Shown piece by piece: positions 46,636 through 56,125 of a stretch of 64,000 nucleotides of DNA (positions within the stretch are counted from its first letter, which is position 1; each line of letters starts with the position of its first letter). Under the pieces are notes generated by a model. The model was given only the letters and a program-made list of their open reading frames with translations. It ran no database searches and was not told the origin of the DNA. This DNA is from Actinomycetota bacterium. Its GTDB lineage: Bacteria; Actinomycetota; Actinomycetes; Propionibacteriales; Propionibacteriaceae. A program made the position numbers and the translations under genes. The stretch lies in the NCBI GenBank assembly GCA_020161795.1, contig JAIUOR010000028.1, forward strand, positions 160,103-224,102, in the 5' to 3' direction.

Positions 46636-47930
46636 CGCGCGACCTCCCCCAGCAGGCGCCAGGCGGTGGCCACCGGAGTGTCCGGGCTCACCCGGAGCAC
46701 CCGCCAGCCGGAGACCTCCAGCAGCCGTAGCGCCTCGGGGTCGACGACCGCCGGTTCGCGTAGCAGTGCCCAGCAGGCCTGGTGATCGCGACGTGCCTCG
46801 GCCAGCACCCCGGCGTCCCCGCCGTCCAGCCGGCCCAGCAGCGCGATCAGCAGTTGGCCGCGCGCGCCCGTCGGCGAGGCGGCCACCGCCCGATCCAGGC
46901 TGCCGGACGCGGTGAGCTCGAGTTCGGCCAGCCGGCGGCTCAGGGCGATGACGCCCTGACTGTGCCGTTCGGCGCGATCCGCGGTGGTGGCGTCGGTGTC
47001 GCTGAGCGCCACCGCGAAGCCGTGGTCGACCAGGTGGGCGGCGATCGAGGCGGCCGCCGAGACCAGCCACTCGAACCGCGGCTCCGGCCAGTCCGAGGCT
47101 GGCTCCGCGCCGGCGGGCAACTCCCCGGTGGCGAGATCCTCCGGGGCCGGGAAGGCCTCTTCCCGGTTGTCGATCAGCAGTGCCGCGCTGGGATCCCAGG
47201 CTCGCTCCTCCCGGCGCACCATGAGCTCACCGGTGCGGGCGGTCGAGCGCCAGTGGATCCGGCGCACGTCGTCGCCGGGCAGGTACTCCCGCACCAGGAC
47301 GTCGTCGGACCCCACCAGCGAGGTCTTCAGCACGGTCTGGTCGGTGGCCGCCCCCATCCCGGACGCGGCCTGCAGCGAATCCAGCGGATGGAGCACGGGC
47401 AGCGCCAGCACCTCCACCGTGCCGGGCAGCACCTGCTGCGCGCGGGCCAGCCCGAGAGCGTCGGTCACCTTCCGCCGCAACGGCCCGAGCCGATGGCGGC
47501 CCCGCCAGCCGGCGGTCAGCTGATGCTCGATCCGGTGCCGTCCGCTGCCCAGCGGGAAACGGGCCTGGGCTGCGCCCAGCAGGGCGGGCGAGCGTTCGTC
47601 GGAATAGCTGACGACGGCGCCGGCATCCAGCCCCGCCGTGACCTCGATGCGACTGGTGAGCCGGTCTCCCACCCTCACCTCGGACGGAGTCACGGTGCGC
47701 CGCGCCTCGGGCGGCCGCGCGCCGAGGGTGAGCAGCAACCAGCTGGCGACCGGCAGCGACAGCACGAACAGCCCGGGCCAGATCAGGTCGCGCTGCCCGG
47801 TGAGCCACGCCACCGTCAGCCACACCAGCCCGCCCAGGGCGGTCACCCAGCCCTGCCGGGTGGGGACCGGCAGGAGCGGGCCGCGCCAGCGGCGTCCGCC
47901 GTCGGCGACCCTGGGTGACGGGGTGGTCAT
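46632..47930 (-). CDS. DUF58 domain protein
   Basis: The 432-residue protein has two N-terminal hydrophobic segments and the DUF58 core VREYLPGDDVRRIHWRSTARTGELMVRREE. Family members act with MoxR ATPases, possibly as vWA-like adaptors. Its start is 7 nt after the moxR stop. Confidence 0.9.
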   Translation of the reverse strand: MTTPSPRVADGGRRWRGPLLPVPTRQGWVTALGGLVWLTVAWLTGQRDLIWPGLFVLSLPVASWLLLTLGARPPEARRTVTPSEVRVGDRLTSRIEVTAGLDAGAVVSYSDERSPALLGAAQARFPLGSGRHRIEHQLTAGWRGRHRLGPLRRKVTDALGLARAQQVLPGTVEVLALPVLHPLDSLQAASGMGAATDQTVLKTSLVGSDDVLVREYLPGDDVRRIHWRSTARTGELMVRREERAWDPSAALLIDNREEAFPAPEDLATGELPAGAEPASDWPEPRFEWLVSAAASIAAHLVDHGFAVALSDTDATTADRAERHSQGVIALSRRLAELELTASGSLDRAVAASPTGARGQLLIALLGRLDGGDAGVLAEARRDHQACWALLREPAVVDPEALRLLEVSGWRVLRVSPDTPVATAWRLLGEVAR

Positions 47931-47937
47931 GATCGGG

Positions 47938-48912
47938 TCAGCTGCGCCGCTGGGGCAGTGGGACGGCGGCCACCGCCTGCTCCACCACGTCCGCCACGCT
48001 GCGGCGGCCGAGCTGGGCCTCGTGGCTCAGCATCACCCGGTGGGCCAGGGTCGGCACGGCGAGGGCCTGGATGTCGTCCGGGGTGACGTAGTTGCGTCCA
48101 TCGACCGCGGCCTGGGCCTTGGCCGCGCGCAGCAGTTGCAGGCTGGCCCGTGGCGAGGCGCCCAGTCGGATGTCGCCGGAATCCCGGGTGCTGGCGACCA
48201 GCGCCACCAGGTAGTCCTTCACCGCGCGATGGACGAAGACCCGCCGGGTGACGGAGATGCACCGCTGCACGGCCGCGGCGTCGGTGACGGGGGAGAGCTG
48301 CTCCAGCGGCTCGGCCTCGCCGTGGTGATCCAGCATCGCGACCTCGGCGGTGGCGCTGGGGTAGCCCAGATCGAGGCGCAGGCCGAACCGGTCGCGCTGC
48401 GCCTCCGGCAGCGGATAGGTACCCTCCATCTCGACCGGATTCTGGGTGGCCACCACCACGAACGGCCGCGGGAGCGGGTGGGTGGTGCCGTCCACGGTCA
48501 CCCGGCGCTCCTCCATCGCCTCGAGCAGAGCCGACTGGGTCTTGGGTGACGCGCGGTTGATCTCGTCCGCGATCACCACGTTGGCGAACACCCCGCCGGC
48601 CTTGAACTCGAACTCCCTGGAGTGCTGGTTGAACACCGCCACGCCGGTGATGTCGCTGGGCAGCAGATCGGGCGTGAACTGGATCCGGCTGGCCTTGGCG
48701 TCGATCGAACGCGCCAGCGCCCGGGCCAGCATCGTCTTGCCGACGCCGGGCACGTCCTCGATCAACAGGTGGGCCTCGGCCAGCAGGGCGGTGATGGTGA
48801 GCCGGATGACGTCGTCCTTGCCGTCGATCACCTGCCCCACCGCCTCGCCGATGGCGGTTGCCGTCGCCTGGACGGTCCGTACCTCGCTCACCGACGCGAC
48901 GCCAGCCTCCAT
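47938..48912 (-). CDS. MoxR family AAA+ ATPase
   Basis: The 324-residue ATPase has Walker [11 protein letters not shown], Walker [25 protein letters not shown] and sensor 1 [26 protein letters not shown]. MoxR proteins act as chaperones for complexes with vWA/DUF58 partners. I chose ATG 48912, 7 nt after GGAGG; an upstream GTG at 48918 lies closer to it. Confidence 0.94.
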   Translation of the reverse strand: MEAGVASVSEVRTVQATATAIGEAVGQVIDGKDDVIRLTITALLAEAHLLIEDVPGVGKTMLARALARSIDAKASRIQFTPDLLPSDITGVAVFNQHSREFEFKAGGVFANVVIADEINRASPKTQSALLEAMEERRVTVDGTTHPLPRPFVVVATQNPVEMEGTYPLPEAQRDRFGLRLDLGYPSATAEVAMLDHHGEAEPLEQLSPVTDAAAVQRCISVTRRVFVHRAVKDYLVALVASTRDSGDIRLGASPRASLQLLRAAKAQAAVDGRNYVTPDDIQALAVPTLAHRVMLSHEAQLGRRSVADVVEQAVAAVPLPQRRS

Positions 48913-49000
48913 CGCCACTCCTCCCGCTCGACCGTCCCCACCCTACGCGACCGGACCAGTGGTGTCCGGACGGAATTCCTGGCCGGCGCTCTTGCCCTTG

Positions 49001-49050
49001 GTGGTGCAATGTGGAGTATTGTGGTGTGAAGTGGAGCAGAGCGGAGGAGG
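49001..49050 (+). promoter_or_regulatory. MraZ box: five GTGG(T/A)G-type repeats at 10-bp spacing
   Basis: GTGGTG, GTGGAG, GTGGTG, GTGGAG and GCGGAG begin at 49001, 49011, 49021, 49031 and 49041. MraZ binds direct repeats with 10-bp period upstream of its own gene. The last repeat is within the Shine-Dalgarno region. TATTGT (49017-49022) may be the -10. Confidence 0.75.
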
Positions 49051-49056
49051 AACGCC

Positions 49057-49476
49057 ATGTATCTGGGCACCTTCACGCAGAAGCTCGACGACAAGGGGAG
49101 GCTCTTCCTGCCCGCCAAGTTCCGCGAGCAACTGCGCAAGGGCCTGGTGATCACCCGGCAGCAGGAGCGGTGCCTGGCGATCTGGCCGGCCGACGTCTTC
49201 GCGGCGGAGGTCGAACGGGCAGCGGCTGGGCCGTCCACGTCGCAGCGGATCCGGGAGTACCAGCGGATGGTGGCTTCCGGGGCCTCGGACGAATCCCCTG
49301 ACAACCAGGGCCGGGTGACGGTGCCACCGGCACTGCGCGGCTACGCGGGCCTGGTGAAGGACATCGTGGTGATCGGGGCGATCAACCGCCTCGAGGTGTG
49401 GGACCAGGCGAAGTGGGCGGAGTACTCGGCCGCGCAGGAGGAGGCATTCGCGGATCTGGACGAGGACAGCGAGTAG
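49057..49476 (+). CDS. mraZ: Transcriptional regulator MraZ
   Basis: The 139-residue protein has two SpoVT/AbrB-like halves: YLGTFTQKLDDKGRLFLPAKFR and NQGRVTVPPALRGYAGL. It represses its own operon, the dcw cluster. GGAGGAGG precedes the ATG, overlapping the last repeat of its operator. Confidence 0.96.
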   Translation: MYLGTFTQKLDDKGRLFLPAKFREQLRKGLVITRQQERCLAIWPADVFAAEVERAAAGPSTSQRIREYQRMVASGASDESPDNQGRVTVPPALRGYAGLVKDIVVIGAINRLEVWDQAKWAEYSAAQEEAFADLDEDSE

Positions 49477-49485
49477 GAGGAGGCC

Positions 49486-49574
49486 CGTGCGACGCGGCTT
49501 CAACCCGAGGGGAAACCCCTGGCGCACCTTCCCCGGTGCCAGGCGGGACCCCCGGGTTGAAACCGGGACGCACG
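49486..49574. repeat. 89-nt palindrome between mraZ and rsmH
   Basis: CGTGCG and CGCACG ends, TTCAACCCG/CGGGTTGAA inner arms and a TGGCGCACC/GGTGCCA tip make a nearly continuous hairpin, with roughly 32 of 38 positions matching. It lies wholly between the two genes and could attenuate transcription or be an inserted repeat. Confidence 0.7.
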
Positions 49575-49599
49575 AGCCGTCAGGGCAAGGCAGGTGGAA

Positions 49600-50571
49600 A
49601 TGGGCGTTGAGGTGGTGAACCCCACGCACGTTCCGGTGATGCGCGCCCGGATCGTCGAACTGCTCGCCCCGGCGCTGACGCGTCCCGATGCGGTCTACGT
49701 CGACGGAACCCTCGGCCTGGCCGGTCATGCGTCGGCGATCCTCGACCACTGCCCCCAGGCCCGGCTGATCGGCATCGACCGGGATGCGGCCGCCCTCGAC
49801 CTGGCCGCGGCCCGGCTGGCCGGCTTCGGCGATCGGGTGCGGCTCTACCACGCCGCCTACCACGAGCTGCCTCAGGTGCTGGACGAGGACGGCACGACCG
49901 CCGTCGACGCGATCTGCCTGGATCTGGGGCTCTCCTCGCTGCAGATCGACACCGCCGAGCGGGGCTTCGCCTACGCCGCGGACGCGCCGCTGGACATGCG
50001 GATGGACACCACCCAGGAGCTGACCGCAGCCGACCTGGTGAACACGGCCACGGCCGGCGAACTCACCCGCTGGCTGCGGGAGTACGGCGACGAGCAGTTC
50101 GCCGACCGGATCGCCCGCCGGATCGTCGCCGTCCGCGCCGAGGGGCCGATCCGGACCTCTCCGGAACTGGTGGCGATCGTGACCGACGCGATCCCGACAG
50201 CGGCGCGGCATGCGCGCTCCGGGCACCCGGCCAAGCGGACCTTCCAGGCCCTGCGGATCGCGGTCAACGCCGAACTCGACTCCCTGGCCGGCGTCCTGCC
50301 CGCCGCGCTGGATGCTCTCGCGCCCGGTGGACGGATCGCCGTGCTGGCCTACCACTCGGGCGAGGACCGGCTGGTCAAGCGGCAGTTCGCCCAAGCCTGC
50401 GCGGATCGGGTGCCGCCGGGCCTGCCGGCCGTACCGGACGCCCTCAAGGCGAAGTTCCGGCCGCTCACCCGGGGCGCGGAGCGTCCCGGCCCGGACGAGA
50501 TCACCGACAACCCGCGGGCGGCCTCGGCCCGGCTGCGGGCCGTCGCGCGCAACCAGGAGGTGGCCGCATGA
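49600..50571 (+). CDS. rsmH: 16S rRNA m4C1402 methyltransferase
   Basis: RsmH methylates N4 of C1402 in 16S rRNA with SAM. The 323-residue protein has VNPTHVPVMRARIVELL, VDGTLGLAGHASAIL (SAM loop) and GHPAKRTFQALRIAVN. I start at ATG 49600 with CAGGTGG upstream; GTG 49594 is an alternative. Overlaps the ftsL-like gene. Confidence 0.96.
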   Translation: MGVEVVNPTHVPVMRARIVELLAPALTRPDAVYVDGTLGLAGHASAILDHCPQARLIGIDRDAAALDLAAARLAGFGDRVRLYHAAYHELPQVLDEDGTTAVDAICLDLGLSSLQIDTAERGFAYAADAPLDMRMDTTQELTAADLVNTATAGELTRWLREYGDEQFADRIARRIVAVRAEGPIRTSPELVAIVTDAIPTAARHARSGHPAKRTFQALRIAVNAELDSLAGVLPAALDALAPGGRIAVLAYHSGEDRLVKRQFAQACADRVPPGLPAVPDALKAKFRPLTRGAERPGPDEITDNPRAASARLRAVARNQEVAA

Positions 50572-51173
50572 CGGCTCTGCTCGCCCCGAAACCGGATCGT
50601 CAGCTCGGCAGCCGTCCCCGGCTGCGGCCGGTGGCGGCGCCGCGGCGTCAGCTGCGCCGCGCGGGGTTCGTCGCCGTGGTCGCGGCCATTCTCGGGATCG
50701 GCATGGTCGGGGTGCTGATCCTCACCACCGTGCTGCAGGATCAGGCGTTCGAGGTGCAACGCCGTCAGTCGACCGCGAACGCCCTGGCCAACGAACTCTC
50801 CGATCTGGAGGCGGAGGTCACCCAGGCCCGGTCGATGCAGAGCCTGGCGGTGGCCGCGCAGAAGCTCGGGATGAAGCCCAACCCGAACCCCGTGCAACTG
50901 CGGCTCACCGACGGCAAGCTGGTCGGCGAGCCGTCCAAGGTGCTGGGTGGGGAGGTGCCCAGCGTCCGCTACATCACCGAGGAGCAGGCGGAACGGGAAC
51001 TCGAGGCGCGCCACGTGGCCGAGGCCAAGCGCAAGGCCGAGGCGGAGGCGAAGAAGAAGGCCGAGGCCGAGAAGAAGGCCGAGGCCAAGCGGAAGGCGGA
51101 GGCGAAGAAGCAGGCTGAGGCCAAGAAGCAGGCCGACGCCGCCGGGGCCGCAGCCGCCGGGGGTGACCAGTGA
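50568..51173 (+). CDS. ftsL: FtsL-like division protein with charged repeat tail
   Basis: The 201-residue protein sits where ftsL belongs. It has a basic N-terminus, one membrane helix (GFVAVVAAILGIGMVGVLILTTV, ~33-55), then a leucine-zipper-like stretch (ANALANELSDLEAEVTQARS). Unusually, the last ~55 residues are almost only Ala, Lys, Glu, Arg and Gln in AEAK-type repeats, like a TolA helix. FtsL recruits FtsI/FtsW at the septum. The gene name rests on position and topology. Confidence 0.75.
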   Translation: MTALLAPKPDRQLGSRPRLRPVAAPRRQLRRAGFVAVVAAILGIGMVGVLILTTVLQDQAFEVQRRQSTANALANELSDLEAEVTQARSMQSLAVAAQKLGMKPNPNPVQLRLTDGKLVGEPSKVLGGEVPSVRYITEEQAERELEARHVAEAKRKAEAEAKKKAEAEKKAEAKRKAEAKKQAEAKKQADAAGAAAAGGDQ

Positions 51174-53140
51174 CCCGCCCCCTCGACCGGTTCTTCTACG
51201 GCAAGCCGCCCGCGAAGTCGTCCGCCCCGAAGCCGGCCGCGCGCAAGGCCGCCGCGGCGAAGCCCGCGCCGCCGAAGCCCGCGAAGTCCGCGGCCGCGCC
51301 GAAGCCGGCGGTAAGCCGGCCGCGCACCGCTCGTCCCGGCCCGCGCCGGTGGCAGCACCTGCCGCTGGCGCCCACGACCGGCCGGCTGCGGGTGATGCTG
51401 ATCGTGGTCGCCGCGGTCTTCTCGCTGGCCGCCGGACGCGCCGTCCAGGTTCAGGCGCTGGACGCCGATGCCGTCGCCGCCGAGGCCGCCAAGGAGATCA
51501 CGGTCTCGCGAACCCTTCCCGCCTTCCGCGGTGAGATCACCGACCGTGACGGCGAGGTGCTGGCGTTCACCGAGGCGACCGTCACCGTGATCGCCGACCC
51601 CGACATGATCCGCACCAACGGCAAGTTCGACGAGCGGATGACCAGCCGGGATCAGGAGGTCGCCGCCACCGCCCCGCAGCAGATCGCCGATCTGATGGTC
51701 ACCCATCTCGGCGGTGTGGTGGACGACTACCTGCCCAGGCTGACGGTGCCCGACAAGCGCTACTCCATCGTCGCCCGCAACGTCTCGGCGGCCAGCTACA
51801 GCCGGCTGGCCGCGGCGATGAAGGAGGCCGGCCTGATCGGCCTGCACCGTGAGAGCGCCCCGACGCGTCGCTATCCCAACGGGCTGGTCGCAGCGAACAT
51901 CGTCGGCTACGTCAACAAGGAGGGCAAGGCCTCCGGCGGGCTGGAGCTGGCGCTGGACTCGGTGCTCTCCGGCGTCGACGGGCAGGAGTTCTACGAGACC
52001 TCGCCGAACGGGAAGATCCCGCTGGGGGAGAGCGAGCTGGTGCCGGCCCAGAACGGCCGCGACGTCCGGCTGACGATCGACCTCGGCCTGCAGTGGCAGG
52101 CCGAGCAGATCATCGCCGATCGCGTGCGGGTCGCCGAGGCGCGCTCCGGCACCGCGGTGGTGCTCAACGTCAAGACCGGTGAGGTGCTGGCGCTGGCCAA
52201 CTTCCCCTCCTACGACCCGGGTGACTACGGCTCCTATGATCCCGACGACCTGGGCAACCGGGCGGTCACCGACGTCTACGAGCCGGGCAGCGTGCAGAAG
52301 GTGCTCACCTTCGCCGCGATGCTCGATTCGGGCACGATCCGGCCGACCGACGTGCTGGAGGTGCCCGGCAAGATCAAGTCGGGCAACAACTGGGTCGCCG
52401 ACGCCTGGAACCACGGCACCGAGGAGTACTACGCCCGCGGCGTGCTTGCCAAGTCGTCCAATGTCGGCACCATCATCCTGGCCCGCAAGATGAAGAAGGC
52501 CGACCTGCAGGCCTACTTGAAGTCCTTCGGGCTGGGCACCAAGACCGGCATCGGCCTGCCCGGCGAATCGGCCGGAATCCTGCCGGGGCCGGATATGCCC
52601 GACTACTCCCGCGACGGCCTGGCCTTCGGCGGCAGCGCGGTCGCGGTGACCGCCATCCAGGAGGCCGCGGCGGTGGCCAGCGTGGTGAACGGCGGCATCT
52701 ACAATCCGCCGCGGATCATCGCCTCCACCGTGAACGCCGACGGTGTGGTCGAGGAGCCCGAGGCGGCGGAGCCGCGCCGGGTGATCTCGCCCGAGGCCTC
52801 GAAAGAGGTGGTCTCGATGATGGAGGCCATGGTCACCAACAACTCCGCCGGCACCTTCGTGGTGGAGGGCTACCGCACGGGCGCCAAGACCGGTACCTCG
52901 CAGAAGATCGACGCCAAGACCGGCGGGCGCAGCGGCGGCATCGTCGGCTCGACCATCGGCGTCGGCCCGGTCGAGGATCCGCAGATCCTGGTCTACGTGG
53001 TGGTCGACAACCCCAAGCGCGGCTCCTTCGGTGGCAGCGTGGCGGGCCCGGCCTACCAGGACATCATGCAGGTGGCCCTGGCCAGGTATGGTGTGGCACC
53101 GTCGAAGTCGAAGCCACCCAAACTGCCCGTCACACCCTGA
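51170..53140 (+). CDS. ftsI: Septal peptidoglycan transpeptidase FtsI (PBP)
   Basis: The 656-residue class B PBP crosslinks septal peptidoglycan. A ~70-residue cytoplasmic Lys/Ala/Pro-rich region precedes a membrane helix (~74-92). FRGEITDRDGEVLA starts the dimerisation domain. The transpeptidase domain has SVQK (Ser374, Lys377), SSN (429-431) and KTG (573-575). The GTG start overlaps the ftsL stop (GTGA). Confidence 0.95.
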   Translation: MTRPLDRFFYGKPPAKSSAPKPAARKAAAAKPAPPKPAKSAAAPKPAVSRPRTARPGPRRWQHLPLAPTTGRLRVMLIVVAAVFSLAAGRAVQVQALDADAVAAEAAKEITVSRTLPAFRGEITDRDGEVLAFTEATVTVIADPDMIRTNGKFDERMTSRDQEVAATAPQQIADLMVTHLGGVVDDYLPRLTVPDKRYSIVARNVSAASYSRLAAAMKEAGLIGLHRESAPTRRYPNGLVAANIVGYVNKEGKASGGLELALDSVLSGVDGQEFYETSPNGKIPLGESELVPAQNGRDVRLTIDLGLQWQAEQIIADRVRVAEARSGTAVVLNVKTGEVLALANFPSYDPGDYGSYDPDDLGNRAVTDVYEPGSVQKVLTFAAMLDSGTIRPTDVLEVPGKIKSGNNWVADAWNHGTEEYYARGVLAKSSNVGTIILARKMKKADLQAYLKSFGLGTKTGIGLPGESAGILPGPDMPDYSRDGLAFGGSAVAVTAIQEAAAVASVVNGGIYNPPRIIASTVNADGVVEEPEAAEPRRVISPEASKEVVSMMEAMVTNNSAGTFVVEGYRTGAKTGTSQKIDAKTGGRSGGIVGSTIGVGPVEDPQILVYVVVDNPKRGSFGGSVAGPAYQDIMQVALARYGVAPSKSKPPKLPVTP

Positions 53141-53148
53141 GACCCGCC

Positions 53149-54720
53149 ATGACCGAACCCGCCGCCCCACTGCGCCCGCGGCATACCGGCGCGCTGGCCC
53201 TGGGCGACCTGATCCCGCCGGCCGGCGGGCAGACCCCGATCAGCGGCGTGTCGGCCGACTCCCGCCGGGTTCTTCCAGGCGATCTCTATGTCGCGCTGCC
53301 GGGGCTGACCACCCACGGCGCCCGGTTCTCCGACGCGGCGATCGCGGCCGGAGCGGCTGCGATCCTCACCGATGCCGACGGTGCCGAGCTGCTCGGCGGA
53401 TCACCTGCCGTGCCGGTCGTGGTGGTGGCCGACCCGCGCGGCGAGCTTGCCCGGCTGGCCTCGGAGGTCTACGGCAGACCGAGCGAGGAACTGCTGATGC
53501 TGGGGATCACCGGCACCGCCGGCAAGACCAGCACCGTCTACCTGCTCGAAGCCGGCCTGGCCGCAGCGGGTCTCGCGGTGGGCACCATAGGGACGATCGG
53601 CTTCCGGCTGCGCGGGGAGGCGCTGCCGGCCGTCCGTTCCACCGTCACGACGCCCGAATCGCCCGATCTGCAGGCGTTGCTGGCCGTCATGCGCGAGCGC
53701 GGGGCGCAGGCCGTGGCGATGGAGGTCTCCTCGCACGCGCTCGCCCTGCACCGGGTGGACGCCATCGCCTTCGACGTGGCCGGATTCACCAACCTCGGCC
53801 ACGATCACCTCGACTTCCACCGGGATCAGGAGAGCTACTACCGGGCCAAGGCCGCGCTCTTCCTGGGCGGCCGCGCCCGCCGTGCCGTGATCAACACCGA
53901 CGACCCGTGGGGGCGGCGGCTGACCGGCGAACTGCGGGCTGAGGGTCGCGCGACGGTGGTCACCACCGGCGGCCCCGAGGCTGATTACCGGATCGTCGCC
54001 CACCGGGTGCAGGACGACGGCAGCAGCCGGGTGCGCATGGCCGCGCCGTCCGGCGAAGCCGAGTTCACCCTCGGGCTGGTGGGCAGGTTCAACCTCGCCA
54101 ATGCGCTCACCGCGGCAGCCATGATCGACCAGGCCGGTGTCGAACTGGACGCCGCGCTGGCCGGCTTCGCGACGGCGTCCATTCCGGGCCGGATGGAGCG
54201 GGTGCCGCTGCCGGGCGTCACACCCAACGTGGTCGTCGACTTCGCCCACACCCCCGAGGAGGTGGCGGCCGCGCTGGCCGCCCTGCCCGAGGCCCGCACC
54301 CTGGTGGTGCTGGGCTGCGGCGGCGATCGGGATGCCGCCAAGCGCGGGCCGATGGGTGCCGCCGCCGCGCGGGGAGCGCAGGTGGTGGTGGTGACCGACG
54401 ACAACCCCCGCAGCGAGGATCCGGCGCTGATCCGGCAGGCGGTGCTGGCCGGCGCGCACGCCGAGGCCGAGACGACCGGCGCGCTCGTCCTGGACGGCGG
54501 CGACCGGCGGAGCGCGATCCGGACGGCGCTGGCGCAGGCCGCGCCGGGGGACTGGGTGGCCATCCTCGGCAAGGGCCACGAAAGCGGCCAGGAGATCGCC
54601 GGGGTGATCACCCCCTTCGACGACGTCGCGGTGGTGGGCGAGGCCTGGGCGTCGTTGCATGCGACGATCGGAGCCGGGCCCGACAAAGCACCGTCCGGAG
54701 AGGAGCCCAGCCATGGATAG
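53149..54720 (+). CDS. murE: UDP-MurNAc-tripeptide synthetase MurE
   Basis: The 523-residue ligase adds the third amino acid to UDP-MurNAc-Ala-Glu. GTAGKTST at 122-129 is the ATP loop; TTPESPDLQALL and TDDNPRSEDP follow. The DNPR motif is typical of enzymes that use diaminopimelate rather than lysine. Eight nt separate it from ftsI. Confidence 0.96.
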   Translation: MTEPAAPLRPRHTGALALGDLIPPAGGQTPISGVSADSRRVLPGDLYVALPGLTTHGARFSDAAIAAGAAAILTDADGAELLGGSPAVPVVVVADPRGELARLASEVYGRPSEELLMLGITGTAGKTSTVYLLEAGLAAAGLAVGTIGTIGFRLRGEALPAVRSTVTTPESPDLQALLAVMRERGAQAVAMEVSSHALALHRVDAIAFDVAGFTNLGHDHLDFHRDQESYYRAKAALFLGGRARRAVINTDDPWGRRLTGELRAEGRATVVTTGGPEADYRIVAHRVQDDGSSRVRMAAPSGEAEFTLGLVGRFNLANALTAAAMIDQAGVELDAALAGFATASIPGRMERVPLPGVTPNVVVDFAHTPEEVAAALAALPEARTLVVLGCGGDRDAAKRGPMGAAAARGAQVVVVTDDNPRSEDPALIRQAVLAGAHAEAETTGALVLDGGDRRSAIRTALAQAAPGDWVAILGKGHESGQEIAGVITPFDDVAVVGEAWASLHATIGAGPDKAPSGEEPSHG

Positions 54721-56125
54721 GCTCGCCGCGGCCGAGTTGGCCGAGCTGGCCGGAGCGCGTCTGCTGGGGGATTCCGCCGCCCTGGTCGGTCCGGAGGTGG
54801 TGATCGATTCCCGTCAGGCCGCGCCGGGTGCGCTGTTCGTGGCCCTGCCCGGTGAGCACGTGGACGGCCATGACTTCGCCTCTACCGCTGTAGAACAGGG
54901 GGCGGCGGCCGTCCTGGTCGCCCGCGAGCTGTCCCTCCCCGTCCCGCAGCTCGTGGTGCCCGATGCCCTGGCCGGGCTGACCGCGCTGGCCACCGGGCTG
55001 GTGCAGCGGGCCAAAGCCGGCGGACTCAAGGTGGTGGGCATCACGGGCTCCTCCGGCAAGACCAGCACCAAGGATCTGGTCGCCGCGGTGCTCGGTGCGG
55101 CAGGCCCGGTGGTCGCGCCGCTCGGCTCGTTCAACAACGAGGTCGGGGTGCCGCTGACCGCCACCGGCGTGACGGCCGGCACCCGCTACCTCGTCTCGGA
55201 GATGGGCGCGCGAGCGGTGGGGGACGTCGCCGCGCTGTGCCGGATCACCCCGCCCGACGTCGGCGTGGTGATCAACGTCGGTCAGGCCCACCTGGGCGAG
55301 TTCGGCTCGGTGGCGGCGATCGCCCGCGCCAAGGGCGAACTGGTCGAATCCCTGGACGCCGGCGGCTGGGCGGTGCTGAACGCCGAGGATCCGCACGTGG
55401 CCGCCATGGCGGATCGCACCACCGCCCGGATCGCGCTTTTCGGCGTCGCCGGCGAACCGGCCGGAGGCGATCTCCGGGTCTGGGCCGAGCAGGTCGGCGC
55501 GGATTCCCGGCAGCGCCACCACTTCGTCCTGGTCAGCGGTGCCGGTACCGCGCCCGTGTCGCTGCGGGCGGCCGGTCGTCACCAGATCGGCAACGCCCTC
55601 GCGGCAGCGGCGACCGGGCTCGCCCTCGGCCTGGAACTCCCGGCGATCGCCGCCTCGCTCACCGCCGCCGAACCAGCCTCCCGGTGGCGGATGGAACTCA
55701 CCGAACGCGGCGACGGGCTGCTGGTGGTCAACGACGCCTACAACGCCAACCCCGACTCGATGGCTGCCGCGCTGCGGGCGCTGGCCGGGCTGCGCCGTCC
55801 CTCCGGCAGGCTGGTGGCCGTGCTGGGCGACATGCTGGAGCTCGGGGACGCATCGGAATCGGCCCATGTCGCGATCGGCGAACTGGCCGGCCGGCTCGGT
55901 GTCGATCGGGTGATCGCGGTGGGCGGCTACGCCGAGGCGATCGCCACCGGGGCCCGCCGGCAGGGCTGCGCCGCCGAGGTGGCGGTCGACCGGCAGGCGG
56001 CCGTCGTGGCAGCCTCAGCCGTGGTTTCGTCCACCGATGTGGTGCTGGTGAAGGCCTCCAGGGGGCTAGCGTTGGAGTCCGTCGCTGCACAGCTGCTAGC
56101 CGAAGGGGAGAAGCCGTGGGCATGA
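54713..56125 (+). CDS. murF: UDP-MurNAc-tripeptide-D-Ala-D-Ala ligase MurF
   Basis: The 470-residue ligase adds D-Ala-D-Ala. The ATP loop GSSGKTST is at 112-119; [18 protein letters not shown] is the MurF-specific segment. I chose ATG 54713, overlapping the murE stop, with GGAGAGGAG upstream. Confidence 0.96.
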   Translation: MDRLAAAELAELAGARLLGDSAALVGPEVVIDSRQAAPGALFVALPGEHVDGHDFASTAVEQGAAAVLVARELSLPVPQLVVPDALAGLTALATGLVQRAKAGGLKVVGITGSSGKTSTKDLVAAVLGAAGPVVAPLGSFNNEVGVPLTATGVTAGTRYLVSEMGARAVGDVAALCRITPPDVGVVINVGQAHLGEFGSVAAIARAKGELVESLDAGGWAVLNAEDPHVAAMADRTTARIALFGVAGEPAGGDLRVWAEQVGADSRQRHHFVLVSGAGTAPVSLRAAGRHQIGNALAAAATGLALGLELPAIAASLTAAEPASRWRMELTERGDGLLVVNDAYNANPDSMAAALRALAGLRRPSGRLVAVLGDMLELGDASESAHVAIGELAGRLGVDRVIAVGGYAEAIATGARRQGCAAEVAVDRQAAVVAASAVVSSTDVVLVKASRGLALESVAAQLLAEGEKPWA

